Positions 1-12,468 are shown, counted from the stretch's first letter. The stretch: 64,000 nt of DNA from Labia minor (GCA_963082975.1 OY720344.1:81518053-81582052); one strand, 5' to 3'. Numbers and translations: made by a program. The notes: generated by a model not told the origin, from the sequence alone.

Positions 1-1174
1 TGTTATCAAAAAAAGACACGTAGTTGAAATGTGTGAGGAAATATTGAAGAAAAGTTTGTTTACCCGTATAATAATATAATGTAGATATTCGGAGAATTGA
101 AAGATGACAAGAATTAGATTAGAAATGGTTGAAGGAATGTGATTACTGCTTTCAAGAATAGGGTCAAAGATATACATAGAAAACTGTTAATAAAAACATA
201 ACTTTTAACGAACTTATTTAAATTGATTTAATTAACAATTATCATGTCGATTTCTTATCAACTTAAGATTTCAGCCCATGTCAGTTATTAAATGCTATTT
301 CATTAAATAATTTTAAACTTAAGTATATTTCATTTTGTAATTAACGTGTAGTTTGATTTTATTTTTCAGTAGTATACCACTTGGACTAAGCTAAGATTAT
401 ACATAAAGATAAAATATATATTATACTTTAATACTATTCAAAAATTATTGCTAATATTATTATATTATTTGACTTCTATTAGTTTAGTTTAAAGGAAAAT
501 AACTTCATCGTTAATATTCAATATTTTTGCTTTTATTTATTTATTTAAAATTAATTTCAGTATTTTAAAATAATTTAGAAAATTTTTATATTGTTTCTAA
601 GTTCTTATCTGCCTATAAAAATAATTTTAGTTGAAACGTTTTAGACGTTCGAGATACTTCTCTCATCACTAATTAATAAACTTTTAATTAATATTTGTTT
701 CTTGCATAGGATGGATGGATAGATATAATAAGAATAAAACTTTTCAACTCATAATTATTTTATTCGTTTATTTTATAGAACTAATATATAGGATTTATTA
801 TTTTTTAATAAAACACTTATCCAAACTTATTAATTATAAATAAACATATTATTTTCATTTTATATCAATTTTTCTTTACATTTAATATAATTAAAATTTT
901 ATTAGCTCAAGAAACAAAGGTTAATATATAGGTATATAAATTTTAACAAAATATTTAAAAAAAATTTTTTTTTAATAATTTTTTAAATCAACTAAAATTC
1001 TTTAATGTCGCAAAATTGTTTTAATATAAAAATTAATATAAGTATAATTCAAAAAATAGAATAAAATTATTAAACAATTAAATTAATTAACTGACTTATG
1101 CGGATTTAAATATTTTTCTAGTATATTATGGTTATGAAAATATATTTGAAAGATTATAGCTTCTATATCCAAAA
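1..1174. other. AT-rich intergenic spacer
   Basis: No coding signal and no recognisable repeat. The sequence is mostly A/T runs and short TTAA/ATTA words. Confidence 0.6.
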
Positions 1175-1398
1175 TCGCCACAGGTTGGGAGATAACAGCG
1201 TTGACACATTTTCGTGGCCCCTGCTTCAAGTTCCACACCTGGCAAGGGAATTTCTCTAGCTAGGGTATATAGGACGGGGTCAACTCATTCTCCGGGATCA
1301 AAATTGGGAAGCTACTTAATAAAAGTAGCGCCTCGGATCAAGAAAATCAAGGTAAAGGTTGATAGGAATCGTTCTACTGATCATAGGACAGATAATTA
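1175..1398 (+). repeat. tRNA-derived SINE, copy 1 (degenerate head, 3' truncated)
   Basis: Same order of blocks as the copies at 6301, 47311, 61169 and 62494. A tRNA-like head has a damaged B box (CTTCAAGTTCC near 1227), followed by a body with CTGGCAAGGGAATTTCTCTA, GGGTCAACTC, GGGAAGCTACTT and AAGAAAATCAAGGTAAAGGT. It stops soon after TACTGATCATAGGAC and lacks the 3' tail seen in the 47311 copy. A 61-residue reading frame over it is incidental. Confidence 0.8.
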
Positions 1399-3429
1399 AT
1401 TTATTTTCTTCTACTAATTTGTTAATTAACCGACAAATATCTTACGTGAAAAAGCATAATATTGTTAGTGTTATTTTTTTATATTATTTCATTTTTTTTT
1501 TATTTTATGAGATCTAATATCATTTTTAAAATTTAAAAAAAATTTAACATGTTTTTTAATTAGAATACATATTTAACATCAATATAAGCAATAAGAAATT
1601 AACATAAAAACAAATAAAATATTTTATATAAATAATTTAGATCTAATTAGAAATTTAATATTAATATTCTATATTTAATTTATATATTCTTCTACATATA
1701 TTTATATTTATATTTAATTATTTTTTTTTGTATTCTAAATTTTGTTTGGAGTTGTTCTTTTTACTTATTTTTAATTCAGAATTTTTCAAAAAGATTTATT
1801 TATTTTTTATTTAGAAATCTAGAACATAATAATGTAATTGGTTGGTAAAAGATCGGACAAAAAAAGCTATTTATATAATATTGCAAAATAAGATAAAAAG
1901 TTGCTGTTTTTTTTAATCAGAAATATATTAAATGAGAATTCGAACACAATAGATAAAATACGGGGGTCAATCAAACAATAACGAGTCTTTAGTTGTTGAG
2001 AGTTGGGAAGTGTGTGTGTGTAAGATTGGGCACTTAGTCGTTAGAGAGGAATACATAGATTGGAGAAACCACATCAACAGTCTTGCCCCGTGCTTAATTT
2101 AGTAGCCCTTTCAAAGAGTGAGTTAAGTGTGCGAAATATGTGTTGAGCAAAGCATCATTAAAAAGTTACTGAGAAAAAGTTAAACCGGCTGGAATTTACT
2201 GCAGACTGAATATTCCTTTTACGGTCAATAGTGAATAGTAATTAGTGAATTTTTTATTCCATTTTACCAAAATTATACAAAAGGTTCGTTTATATTAGAT
2301 TGATCCTCATACTAGTATTTAGTTTACCTGAAGATTCAATTATAAAATTTTACGGAATTTTATCAAAACCGCAATTTTTCTGTTTTGTGAAATTTGTTTT
2401 GATAATATTAATTGAAACAAGATTATTCCTGCATTGATGTGATAATAAATTTGTAATTTCAATATTCAAGGAATTATTAAAATTAATTTTGAAATTCTTT
2501 TAAAGATTTTTCAGAAACCAAGCAATAATTTGAAATCAAAGGGTCTTGCTAAAATTTCTTTTTTATTCAGACTTTATATTTTCATGTTTATCTATATAAT
2601 TAAACGACAAGCAATCCTAAACTCCTTCTAAACGGCTTCATGGATCTTAATGGTTCGAGTATCATTAGAACCGTCAGGACCCAAGGATAAGGTACAAGGT
2701 TGAAAATTTCAAAAAAGTTGATCCGTTCCAAAGTTATAAGCACAAAAATAACTAACCCAATGCTCTTTCGGCGCCTCAAGTGGCTCATTTAAGAAGTTGA
2801 CTCTCAATATAAAATTAATAATTCTAGAAATTTCCATACAAAGAATGTTTATAATATTTAAATTTTTATTTTAAGTTCTAATATTCTATAATATTAAAAT
2901 TAAAATTAAATTAAATTGAATTGAATATTACTCCTAATTGAATAATATTTTCAAAGTTTTATATTTAAATTTATATTTTGAAAAATTGTGCAATTTGCAA
3001 ATATGAGTGAAAAAGAAGATCCAAATGAGAGAAAAAGTCGTTGGCTAAAGAAAGAAGGGCACAATGGTCATCTAGGAAAAAAAAGTAAAATAAGTCTGTA
3101 AATTTTTGTTTTCAACAAATTACTATGTATTACATCCCAGGCGCTCTGAGAAGCTAGTATCAATTAATAGATTTATTGAAAATTAGCTTTTCGAACATTA
3201 ATGTCGATATCCACAATCCCTTCTCGATAGATCCATTAACATTTATTGGGTGTAATAATCTTAGTGCTATAATAAATAACAATATCAACAACAGATATGA
3301 TTCTACCTAGGAAATTAATAGGAATGAAAAGACTGAAGAAGGCTTCATGCATTCATCTAAATAAAAATATGAGACATAGCAAGTGCTTCCACCCTCTACT
3401 TCATAAAACAATTAAATAATTTCAATATA
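1399..3429. other. Intergenic spacer with unclassified moderately complex blocks
   Basis: Two stretches have more balanced base composition: 1980-2220 and 2600-2800. The second, read on the - strand, contains CTTATAACTTTGGAACGGAT, a phrase typical of dispersed arthropod repeats. A 62-codon frame there matches nothing I know. The stretch 2835-2900 resembles the tail of the repeat at 5088-5400. Confidence 0.4.
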
Positions 3430-3561
3430 ATGTATGAAGGGACGAGAGAGAAATGGGAGGGTAGGGATTGGAGAGTTATGGCTCAGAATAGGGATACTTG
3501 GAGAAGTGTGGTTGCTGCGGCCAAGAACTTTCGAGTTCCGAAGAGCCACAGAGAGAGATAA
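3430..3561 (+). pseudogene. Non-LTR retrotransposon ORF2, C-terminal fragment
   Basis: In one frame ending at TAA 3559-3561 the translation reads DWRVMAQNRDTWRSVVAAAK, then a short basic tail. This matches the usual last residues of RTE/jockey-type reverse transcriptase ORFs (W..MA.DR..WR..V..A). A second, more decayed copy of the same end lies at 30665-30730. Nothing upstream is recognisable as reverse transcriptase, so this is a 5'-truncated, dead insertion. Confidence 0.7.
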
Positions 3562-5087
3562 TTTCAATTTTATAATGTAAAATGAAATAGAAATGATAAT
3601 CATAAATATTAAAATATTAGAATCCTGAGTTTTGCCTTGTAACCAATATCCCCCCTCCTCATCCCCCCAAATAAAAAAAAAATTTCCATTATCTACCAAT
3701 GCTGTTTAAGACATTTTTTTTCAAACGTCTATATAATTAATAAATTTAATTATATTATACTTACAACGGTTTAAGAGGAAAGTGAACAATTAGATTTTAT
3801 TACGATTTTTTTTTTAAATATTGCTACTATAGATATCATATTAGTGTCTCCAATTTTAGTATATTTTTATAATAATAAACTTGTCTAAAAATATTATTTG
3901 TTGATTTATAAAACAGGAGGGCAAAGCGAAAATTGAAATGACTATACCTTCATAGATGATATAAATAACTTAATAGAGCTAATAGGAAAATAGTATTAAG
4001 AAAACTCAATGAAAAAAAGCATATAAATATAATACAAATTTAATTAACTTAAACCTCTCTCTTTCTCTCTCTCCTACCCTCCACTTTGCCTTGAAATATG
4101 GTGCTTTTCATATCGGTCTCTGAACAGGCTACGTGACCGAAATTAAGATAAACAGGTCAATTGGTGCGAATGGGAGAAGAATTTTACTTAGAAATCCACT
4201 TGGAAATCGAACGTGAGTAAATCGGCACAATAATTTTGATAATGGTTAGAGAATCCATTTATTCATGTAGATATAAAAATAGATTGTATTTAAATGCTGT
4301 TAAAAATACAACTAAAGGTGCGGAAATTGAGAAGTAAGGCTAGGTTTTATAAGATTAGTAAATATGTTATATAATCTCTCTTTACAACTCTCAGTGGTTC
4401 ATTTATTATTATGAAATATATAAAATTGAAATAACATTGGGTTAATGATTAATGTTTAGTTTAAATAATATATTGTTCCTTGGTAACTTTTGATAATATT
4501 TACAGAGAGAAAGAGAGGTGTTGGTTCGTTAATAAAATTGATCTTACTATGAGAGAGGGATTGAGATGGGAAAACCACAGAGTTCATCAAAACTTGCTTG
4601 TTTACATCATTTGATTAGATATAAAGACTCGATCGTAGTAGTTGAAAAGGTCATACCTAAAATAACTTCCTGATTAAATAGGAAACCATTTGAAAATAAC
4701 ACACACATATTATACAATATTATAAATTATATTTATGAAATTTAGATTTATTGAAATTGAATAGAATTGGAATATGATGTAAGATAGCATAATTAAAGTA
4801 ATTAAATGGCTGCTGTTAGAAAATAAATTAATATAAATATTCTTTTATATATATACATTTTATTTAATAATGGGATTACAGATTGAAAATGAATGAATGA
4901 ATACTGATTAGAAAATATCTACAATGTTATTCATTAAATTGAATCTTTTGATAATAAAATTAATCCCTAAATGATAATAATAATTTTATTATATTTTTTA
5001 TAATAGATAATTGTTATTTATTATTAGTGTAAATATGTATTATTAATAATCTATATATATATATTATATAAACAAGTTTTTGTCTGC
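3562..5087. other. AT-rich spacer
   Basis: No gene seen. There is a CT-rich run at 4055-4082, a block of mixed composition at 4090-4220 and a purine-rich patch near 4500-4560. None has a recognisable product. Confidence 0.5.
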
Positions 5088-5400
5088 ATATTGCTCAGAA
5101 TTTAAAATTTTTTGCATATCTTCGCGTTTCATGACCTCTAGAATCCAAAAGTGACTAGAATTTTTCATGTCAGTCTGTCCGGAAATTCTGACATTATAGA
5201 CTCAACTGAACCAATTTCGATGAAATTACATCACAATATTCTTACATACCTCTATTTGAACATAGACTTTATTTAATTTCATTAATATCTAATCAATAAC
5301 TGCAGAAATTAATTTTTTAAAATTTGATATGTACCTGTTGGCATTCATCAGCGCAAAGAATAAAATACAAAGAATGTTTATATAATATTTATATTTTTAT
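5088..5400. repeat. Dispersed repeat C, copy 1 (shared with 62838-63296)
   Basis: Shares ATTGCTCAGAATTTAAA, the block CCTCTAGAATCCAAAAGTGA and GCGCAAAGAATA with the copy near 62.8-63.1 kb, in the same order. The end that in the other copy reads GAATCGGCCAAGCC and CACGAGAATTTTATATATAA is missing here. It is a truncated, non-coding transposon derivative, possibly Helitron-like. Confidence 0.6.
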
Positions 5401-6300
5401 TTTTATAATATTTACAATATTTAAATTGATCATATTGACCTATTCAACTTATTTGACACACTGAAATCATTCACATTACAACTATATATTACCTAATTTT
5501 TAAGATTATATGAATAAATAATTTTAATTTTGTTCTCATAAAATTAAAATATATTTTAAATAGGAAAATAAAAATAAATAAAGTTTTAAGTAATATACTG
5601 ATTGAAACAAAATGGATGAAAACCTTTTACATATAAACTTTCAACCAAATACTATCTATGTGTAGCCTCAACTCGGAAATGTTACCTTTTATAATATTTA
5701 TAGTCCTTAAGTTATCCTACTTGTTGCAGCCAAACTATGTATTTTCTGTAGTATCTATTTTATAGTAGAATCTACATGTAGGTTCTTTCTTTCCATTTTG
5801 TAAAAATAATAACTCTCCTTAAAAAGTTAAACCGGTTAGATGATTGCATAGTCTTTTCAGAAGAGGAAATTAACAAATTCACCAGTGTAAGGACTGGAGA
5901 AAACTAATCAGATACCCAAACTCAAATGCCAAACATCTGCTTACCAAGTAAGATAATAAACGCAGACTTATACTAAGACTTGGACCAATTTACTAAAATT
6001 GATAATATACAAGGAAATTAACGATTGTGATTATTATTGAGTTCGTCATTGTGTTTACCTTCATTCATTTCTACTCCTAATAGTTTACAACAAAATAGTT
6101 ATACCTAGTTTTTGCTTTTCTATCATTTTCCATTCTCTCTTGAAACAAAGAAGAGAAATACCTCGTCGTCCTTAATCCATTCATCTTCCCACCCTAATTG
6201 GTCTCTGGCAAATAGCTGACAATGAGTAGAGTACTCCTTACTTTATCTCTACATCATCCATCCACATAAAAAATACTCTAAAGTGTCCTATTATCAATTG
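5401..6300. other. AT-rich spacer
   Basis: No gene recognised. 5860-5990 and 6100-6290 are less AT-rich but have no long frame and no known motif. Confidence 0.5.
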
Positions 6301-6499
6301 AACGGGTCCTATCAACCTTTACCTTGATTTTCTTTATCGGATGCGCTATCAAGTAGCTTTCCCAATTTTGATCCCAGAGGCTGGGTTGATTCCATCCCAT
6401 AGACCCCGGTTAGAGAAATTCTCTTGCCAGGTCCGGGACTTGAACCCGGGACCACGAGAATATGAGGGAGCTTCGCTATCCTCTCACCCTGTGGCGCAT
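6301..6499 (-). repeat. tRNA-derived SINE, copy 2 (best preserved head)
   Basis: On the - strand the head has a good RNA polymerase III B box, GGTTCAAGTCC (6436-6446), in a CCCGGG stem context, and an A-box-like TAGCGAAGCTCC (6467-6478). Box spacing is that of a tRNA. The body follows with the same blocks as the other copies and ends near AACGGGTCCT. The A and B boxes indicate an internal pol III promoter, so this is a SINE head rather than a working tRNA gene. Confidence 0.85.
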
Positions 6500-7556
6500 T
6501 CATAATATAATATATATTTCGTAATTTGATTTTATTTATATTGATAATATTTTGTATTTAAGGAAGCGCTGTCTGACGTAGTTGCTGAAATCATTTAAAT
6601 TTCCTATTAAGAAAAAACTAATAAAGATGATTTTTCCCGAGGCAGAAACCAACAGATCTATTTTTCATTATAAAAATTATCTATAATGAGAATTTCAAAA
6701 AAAAAAACCTTAGAGCGGTTTAATATGTAAAAAATACAAATACATATATATATATATATATATATTTGTATATATATATACAATTTATGCTAGTATAATT
6801 AGATAAGATATCATTTATTCATTTATTTATTTCACAACAACTTAATTTTCTCTTAGCATTCACTTCATTTTTATAATTTTTTAAAAATCTAATTTAATCA
6901 CTTTGTTTAATAAATTAAAATAATAACGAACTTATAAATTTGCACTTTATATCCAAATAAATCCTCTTCGTTTAAAATTAATTTTTCACATCTCCCCCTC
7001 CCTCTTACTCTCGAACACACACAGACATATACTTTATGAAATAAAATAAAATTTAAATTCTTTTCATATAAAAATTCATTTTATCGATTTATTGATAACC
7101 AATGTGAGATGGACAACCAATAAACACTTTATACGCTTTGACACATCAAATTGATTAATTTCAATGTTCAAAAGGATTAGAGAACTTGAAAATGATAATT
7201 AATTCACACACACACCATATAATTCACGAATTTCTAATTTCCCTTAAGGACATAAAGAAGTAGATATTATTTAAAATATTTTCAATCAAATTAACATTAT
7301 AGTTAATAATATATTATACTATATAAGAATATAAAAACATAAATATAGGAATATATTAACATTTATTTCTCCTTTTTGAGAGTATATTTTCGATCTTTTC
7401 CTTTCCTTATCTTCATCTCATTCTATCAAATTAGAAAAGTTTGAGGAGGTTAAAAATTTCATCATAATCCAAATTTATTATATTCTCACAGACAAAAAAA
7501 GCCATAACCAGTTTACACTATTACACTAAATAAGATTAATTTTTAATACTTTGTTG
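6500..7556. other. AT-rich spacer with a (TA)n microsatellite
   Basis: A (TA)n tract runs from about 6744 to 6780, interrupted once by TTTG. The rest has no coding signal. Confidence 0.55.
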
Positions 7557-7760
7557 CGCGCGCACTTTCGAGGCTAAAGCGGCCCATACCCCTTCAGTTA
7601 AACTGCGCAGTTTATCATGTGTGACGTCATGTCTGAGCAATAAACTGTGTGAACTGCGCAGTTTTGTTCTTACGTCACACAGTTCTTAGGCCTGACCTAT
7701 TGGACTCTGTTTTACTCAGGTAAACTGCACAGGTCACTCAGTTCTGTCAGTTTTATCTCA
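7557..7760. other. Palindrome-rich GC island
   Basis: Within strongly AT-rich DNA this block holds the 14-bp palindrome AAACTGCGCAGTTT (7600-7613), a second copy of its core AACTGCGCAGTT (7652-7663) and a third degenerate copy, AAACTGCACAGG (7722-7733). TGACGTCAT (about 7622-7630) and ACGTCACA lie between them. It may be the left part of the fold-back element beginning at 7856, or a regulatory cluster. I recognise no gene. Confidence 0.5.
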
Positions 7761-7855
7761 GCCATTTCATTAACAAAGAAATCTTTGCTCCTAGATGGTG
7801 GGGTCTTGAATATGGTTTAAATGAAAACAGAATTACTCACAGCTTATGTTTTTTA

Positions 7856-8015
7856 TTGTTTGAATTTGTCGCTTCAAACAGTTTTTTTACATAATTAATA
7901 AATTTCAATATGTAGGTCTCCCTTAGTCGCTTGACAAATGTCTAAACATTAGTTAACATTTTTTCGTTAATGGCTGTCATTGATTCATTAAACCTGCTTT
8001 TTAAATTGTTTAGGT
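7856..8015 (+). repeat. Left arm of a long inverted repeat
   Basis: About 160 bp here is imperfectly complementary to 8418-8586. Matching blocks include AAATTTCAATATGTA-like, ATTAGTTAACATT, a TAATGG.TGTCA block and TTTTTAAAT.GTTT, in inverted order. Together with the right arm it forms a fold-back (palindromic) mobile element. Confidence 0.75.
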
Positions 8016-8107
8016 CGCGAATGTTTTATCGCTTTTCATGTACCCCCATAGTATTACGGACGCTTTGAATGTAAAATTTGGTGATAAATGGTTAGACTGG
8101 CAATGAC

Positions 8108-8310
8108 TAGGGAGACCATAATTCGAAAACACCAAACCGGGACAAACGGTTTACCTTTTTTTTAGAACCAAATTGAAAAAATTTTGAAAAGAAAGTACGA
8201 AATGTTAAAAAACGGAATAATAGGCTGTCCCGAAAACATTTTTGGGAACGCCGGGACAGAGCACCTAAACACGGGACAATCCTGGAAAAACGGGACGTTT
8301 GGTCACCATA
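8108..8310. mobile_element. hAT-type MITE, 203 bp, nested in a fold-back element
   Basis: Perfect 8-bp direct repeats GCAATGAC flank it (8100-8107 and 8311-8318). The ends are imperfect terminal inverted repeats: TAGGGAGACCATAA on the left, and TATGGTGACCAAAC read inward from the right. An 8-bp duplication and this kind of end are typical of the hAT superfamily. The interior has several CGGGAC words. A 93-codon - strand frame crosses it by chance. A similar end, TAGGGTGACTATAATTAC, occurs at 63297. Confidence 0.85.
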
Positions 8311-8417
8311 GCAATGACCAATGCCTATAACCTCCAAGGAGTCCAGAACTGACACACCTTGCGAATTTTTTTTATTGAGATATATCAAAAGCGTTGTTTA
8401 TACACAAAAAATTTTCT

Positions 8418-8586
8418 CTGCCAAAACGATTTAAAAAACAGGATTAATGAAACACTGACAACCATTATCGAAGTAATGTTAACTAATATTTGGACTTTTG
8501 CCGACTGACTAAAGAAGTACATATTGAAATTTAGTAATTATGATATGTAAAAAACCTGTTTGATGGAACCAATTTGAAAAGTTTAA
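8418..8586 (-). repeat. Right arm of the long inverted repeat
   Basis: Inverted partner of 7856-8015. The spacer between the arms carries the hAT MITE, so the fold-back element is older than the MITE insertion. Confidence 0.75.
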
Positions 8587-8808
8587 TTTTAGATCATATA
8601 TATTATATTAAAAATATTTCAACGATTGTCTACGGTTCAAAACTATTTAATTATTTTTATTTTTGGTAATATATATTGATTTTGTTTGTGCATTACATTT
8701 TTTCAGTAAATTGAATAGATTAATATTTTTTTAGGTCATAAGAGTATTTTTTTATTGTAATTTACTTGACCCGTATTGATTTTATATTTGCTGAATAGGA
8801 AAATTTCA

Positions 8809-8843
<35 letters not shown>

Positions 8844-9358
8844 TATATATTTTAGAGAAATTGGCAAAAGGACAAGAATATATTCAAGAAAATAAATGAA
8901 AGAGGTGTTTGTGTGGGAGTATATTCTTCTCTCTCTTTTTTGCCCTTGGATTTTAGGATTTATTTTCTTCTTTTTTTGCCCTTATCACATTGATTGAATG
9001 TTTTTTTAATAGCTTAGTTGGATGGAATGGTCGACTCTATTCTGACATTTCTAATTTATTTCATAGAAATTTTTCATCTTTTGCTTTTAAATTCATGTCA
9101 ATGTCTCGAACTTGAACTTGATTGGTCAATATAAAATATAACCACCCTAAGTCAACGACACGGAAAGAAAATGTTCGCTGAAAAGATTGAAATTTGAATT
9201 AACATAAAACTAAATAAAGAATAGCCAAAGCATCCCAATCTAAATATATCACCAAAACAAGGTATATGACTAATAACTATATGTTTACAACAAATTTATT
9301 TTCAACATACAATTGATACTTACAGAGCTTATCGTCCTGAAACTAATTTTAAGTTAAA
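8587..9358. other. AT-rich spacer with a (TA)n tract
   Basis: A (TA)n tract lies at about 8809-8850. Nothing coding seen. Confidence 0.5.
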
Positions 9359-9824
9359 AAATATGAGCTGTGGCCAGGCACAGAACCGACCCACTGAAAT
9401 ATGAAATATATACTCATATAAAGTAAAAAAAAAATATTTTTAAAACTTGAATTAAAATGACTAAATTATATTATCTTAGTATTTATTTTTAGTTTAATTA
9501 ATCAATTATTTATTACTACTATATTTTAAGTGAATTATTTTCTGACAATGAATATAAAATTAATTAATTTCTTTGGAAACTACCACGTCCGGTTTCCATA
9601 TATACATCCAAAGTTGATGATTCTACTGATGCATTAAATAAATATACCAAATTTTATCAAAATCCGTTGAGCCGTTCAAGCTGAACACGTCTATACGGAC
9701 ATACATCATGCTAAAAATACTTTTTTCTGTTAACAAAATGCATGATTCGTGCAGATATGTAAAACTCTCCACATGTGAAATTATGTGTGAAAACAATTCC
9801 TTCCCTTCCTATCGTCGGTCGGTA
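9359..9824 (-). mobile_element. Family B DINE-1-like element, copy B5 (single-module form)
   Basis: On the - strand it runs from ACCGACCGACG at the 5' end to a decayed 3' end (GGCC.GGC near 9370). It carries one copy of the 5' module (CACATGTGGAG), the CAAAATCCGTTGAGCCGTTC core and AAATTTTGATAAAATTTGGT. It lacks the second 5' module and the two TGACGTCA sites found in B1-B4. It may represent the older form. The 63-codon + strand frame at 9708 lies in this repeat and is not a gene. Confidence 0.75.
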
Positions 9825-9888
9825 AAAATCACTAGGTATTATGTAAGAGGCGAGAAGATAAATATTCATAATATAACATTAATTAAAA

Positions 9889-10528
9889 AAATAAGTTGAC
9901 CTGTGGCCAGGTCCGAACCGACCGACGGTTTGAAGTAAATTAATTTCCAGCTACAGAAACAATTTCAAATAATTTTAATATATCTATTAATGTAATAAAA
10001 AACAGATATGGATAGAACATAAATATTTTTAATTTTATTTTATTTATAATATATAGCTGAAGTAGCCGGCGTTACCCGGCGTTACCCGAGGCTGTGACGT
10101 CATGAAGGGCTGGGTGACGTCATATAATTTTAAATTAAGAAAAACATAATGAAGATGATTTTTCCCGAGGATAAAACCAATACATTCGTGGTGATATGTA
10201 AAAAAATCTCCTCATGTGAAATTTGGTGTGAAAATAACCCTTCCCTTCCTATCGTCGATCGCTAATACTACCACTTCCGGTTTCCGGATTTGCACCAAAA
10301 GTTGATCAATTCATCCCACTGATGCATTAAGTAAATATACCAAATTTCATCAAAATCCGTTCAGCCGTTCAGGCTGTACACATCTATACGGACGGACGGA
10401 CGGACAGACATCATGCTAAAAATACTTTTTTCTGTTAAGAAAATGCATGATTCGTGGAGATATGTAAAAATCTCCACATGTGAAATTTGGTGTGAAAACA
10501 ATACCTCCCTTACTATCGTCGGTCGGTA
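9889..10528 (-). mobile_element. Family B DINE-1-like element, copy B1 (two-module form)
   Basis: Near full length. On the - strand the 5' end is ACCGACCGACGATAG, then a module with a small hairpin (GTGGAGAT / ATCTCCAC), a (CCGT)n microsatellite, the conserved AAATTTGGTATATTTAC core, a second degenerate 5' module, TGACGTCA pairs, and an A/T tail. The 3' end is CGTCGGTCGGT followed by hairpin GACCTGGCCACAGGTC and AACTTATT. It is non-coding. Transposition would need proteins from elsewhere, by analogy with Helentron-associated elements. Confidence 0.85.
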
Positions 10529-10921
10529 ATAATAATAAATCCTTTCAAAGAATTCTTATTTGCTATTTTTATATTCTTTGTTGAACATGGTCTCTGAACT
10601 GAAATAGGCAGATTAACTGTGTCAGCTTATGATCTATTTATTATGTAGAAATAGAAAGTAATTATAAGATAATAAAGGTAGAATGGAGGATATTCATAAT
10701 AAATTTATTATTATCCCCGGACAAACCTTCAATATCCTTAAAACAATCTTCCTAGTTGGTAAAGAATAAATTTTTAAAATACCGATCGGTAGCTCGGTAA
10801 ACAAAGTAATAATTATACTTATACAAAATTGAGATAAATATTAGCTGAGAAAAATTCAAAGTTACCTAATTCAAAAAAACAATTTTCCATTCAATTATCT
10901 AAATTATATATTAACATTAAA

Positions 10922-11545
10922 ATAAGTTGACCTGTGGCCAGGTCCGAACCGACCGACGGTTTGAAATAAATTAATTTCCAGCTACAGAAACAATTTCAAA
11001 TAATTTTAATATATCTATTAATGTAATAAAAAACTGATATGGATATAACATAAATATTTTTAATTTTATTTTATTTATAATATATATATGTAAGACCAGG
11101 CTGTGACGTCATGAATGGCTGGATGACGTCATATAATTTTAATTATGAAAAAACTAATAAAGATGATTTTTCTCGAGTATAAAACCAATGCAAAGTGAAT
11201 GATTCGTGATAATATGTAAAAAATCTCCTCATGTGATATTTGGCATGAAAATAACCCTTCCCTTCCTATCGTCGATCGCTAATACTACCACTTCCGGTTT
11301 CCGGATTTGCACCAAAAGTTGATCAATTCATCCCACTGATGCATTAAGTAAATATACCAAATTTCATCAAAATCCGTTCAGCCGTTCAGGCTGTACACAT
11401 CTATACGGACGGACGGACGGACAGACATCATGCTAAAAATACTTTTTTCTGTTAAGAAAATGCATGATTCGTGGAGATATGTAAAAATCTCCACATGTGA
11501 AATTTGGTGTGAAAACAATACCTCCCTTACTATCGTCGGTCGGTA
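10922..11545 (-). mobile_element. Family B DINE-1-like element, copy B2
   Basis: Nearly identical in order and sequence to B1 and in the same orientation, about 390 bp away. Both ends are intact: the 3' hairpin at about 10929-10944 and the 5' inverted repeat ending at 11545. B5, B1 and B2 make a three-copy head-to-tail array within 2.2 kb. Confidence 0.85.
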
Positions 11546-11924
11546 AATATAGATAAATATATTATAATTAATGAATTAAATTTAGTCATATTAATTTATT
11601 CGGGAATCCGGTTTCAATTTTTGAGACTAAATAAAATAAATTAAAATATTATTTAAGTAATTAATTAGTTTTTATGAAAATAAAATAGATAAGTAAATTT
11701 TAAATTTTAATCTTGTATCATTTACTCCAGATAGAATAATAAATTCTATTAAGCAAAATACAGCAGATAATTATGGGATTTATAATTGGTCCAGATGTTT
11801 GAAAATGATAAAATTAAAATATTTTAATAAACTTTTAAATAAATTTTCAACTACTAAAATTAAACAAAGGCTCAAATCTCATTACATGGCTTTACAACAA
11901 AGAAAACCACAATTATATGAAAAT

Positions 11925-12468
11925 ACTCGACTATCTCGCAAATTTGAATTGAATTAAATAACATATATTAATTTAAATTAAATTATAAATTAAAATTAAT
12001 AAATAATATTTATTAAACCAGCGCATGTTTGGCTCTTTGTTGATGGGACCACGTCACGTATGGGGAGTGAGATTTGCAGTGTTAAAAAATTAATTCTGGT
12101 ACTTTCAGCGATTCAATCAAGCTGAATTTCTATATATAGCAGTTTTATTAAATTATTAATCATGTAAAAAATTATCAAACATATATCTTTATTTTTACGG
12201 TCACTTTAGAAGAAAAAAAATCAAAACGTTGTAGGTAATGACCCTCTTCCGGTTGAGCTACATTTCTCAAAAGTTAATAGAAAACTAGGAATTTTGAATA
12301 ATGGCCATGTACCAAATTGCATCATTCTAGCTCAAGCCGTTTTTGCGTAATCTTGGTTACATACATACACACATACACACACACAGATATTTTTCTCAAC
12401 CTTAGTGAAAATGATTCAGGAACCTTCAAAACGTATAAAAACATCAAAATCTCTGGCGAGATAGTAAA
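11925..12468 (-). mobile_element. Family A DINE-1-like element, copy A1
   Basis: The 3' inverted repeat CGACTATCTCGC-like end is at the left, and GGCGAGATAGT marks the 5' end at the right. The usual terminal hairpin is lost, and the segment after AACATCAAAATCTC is shortened. The internal (CA)n microsatellite at 12360-12384 and the block around 12230-12270 match A2. Small frames over it are not genes. Confidence 0.8.

Noticed and set aside
6434-6500. tRNA gene on the - strand
   Set aside because: Has A and B boxes, but the acceptor stem does not close and the unit continues into a body repeated at four other places, so it is a SINE head.
8107-8388. 93-codon - strand frame
   Set aside because: It spans the hAT MITE and its flank; nothing protein-like in it.
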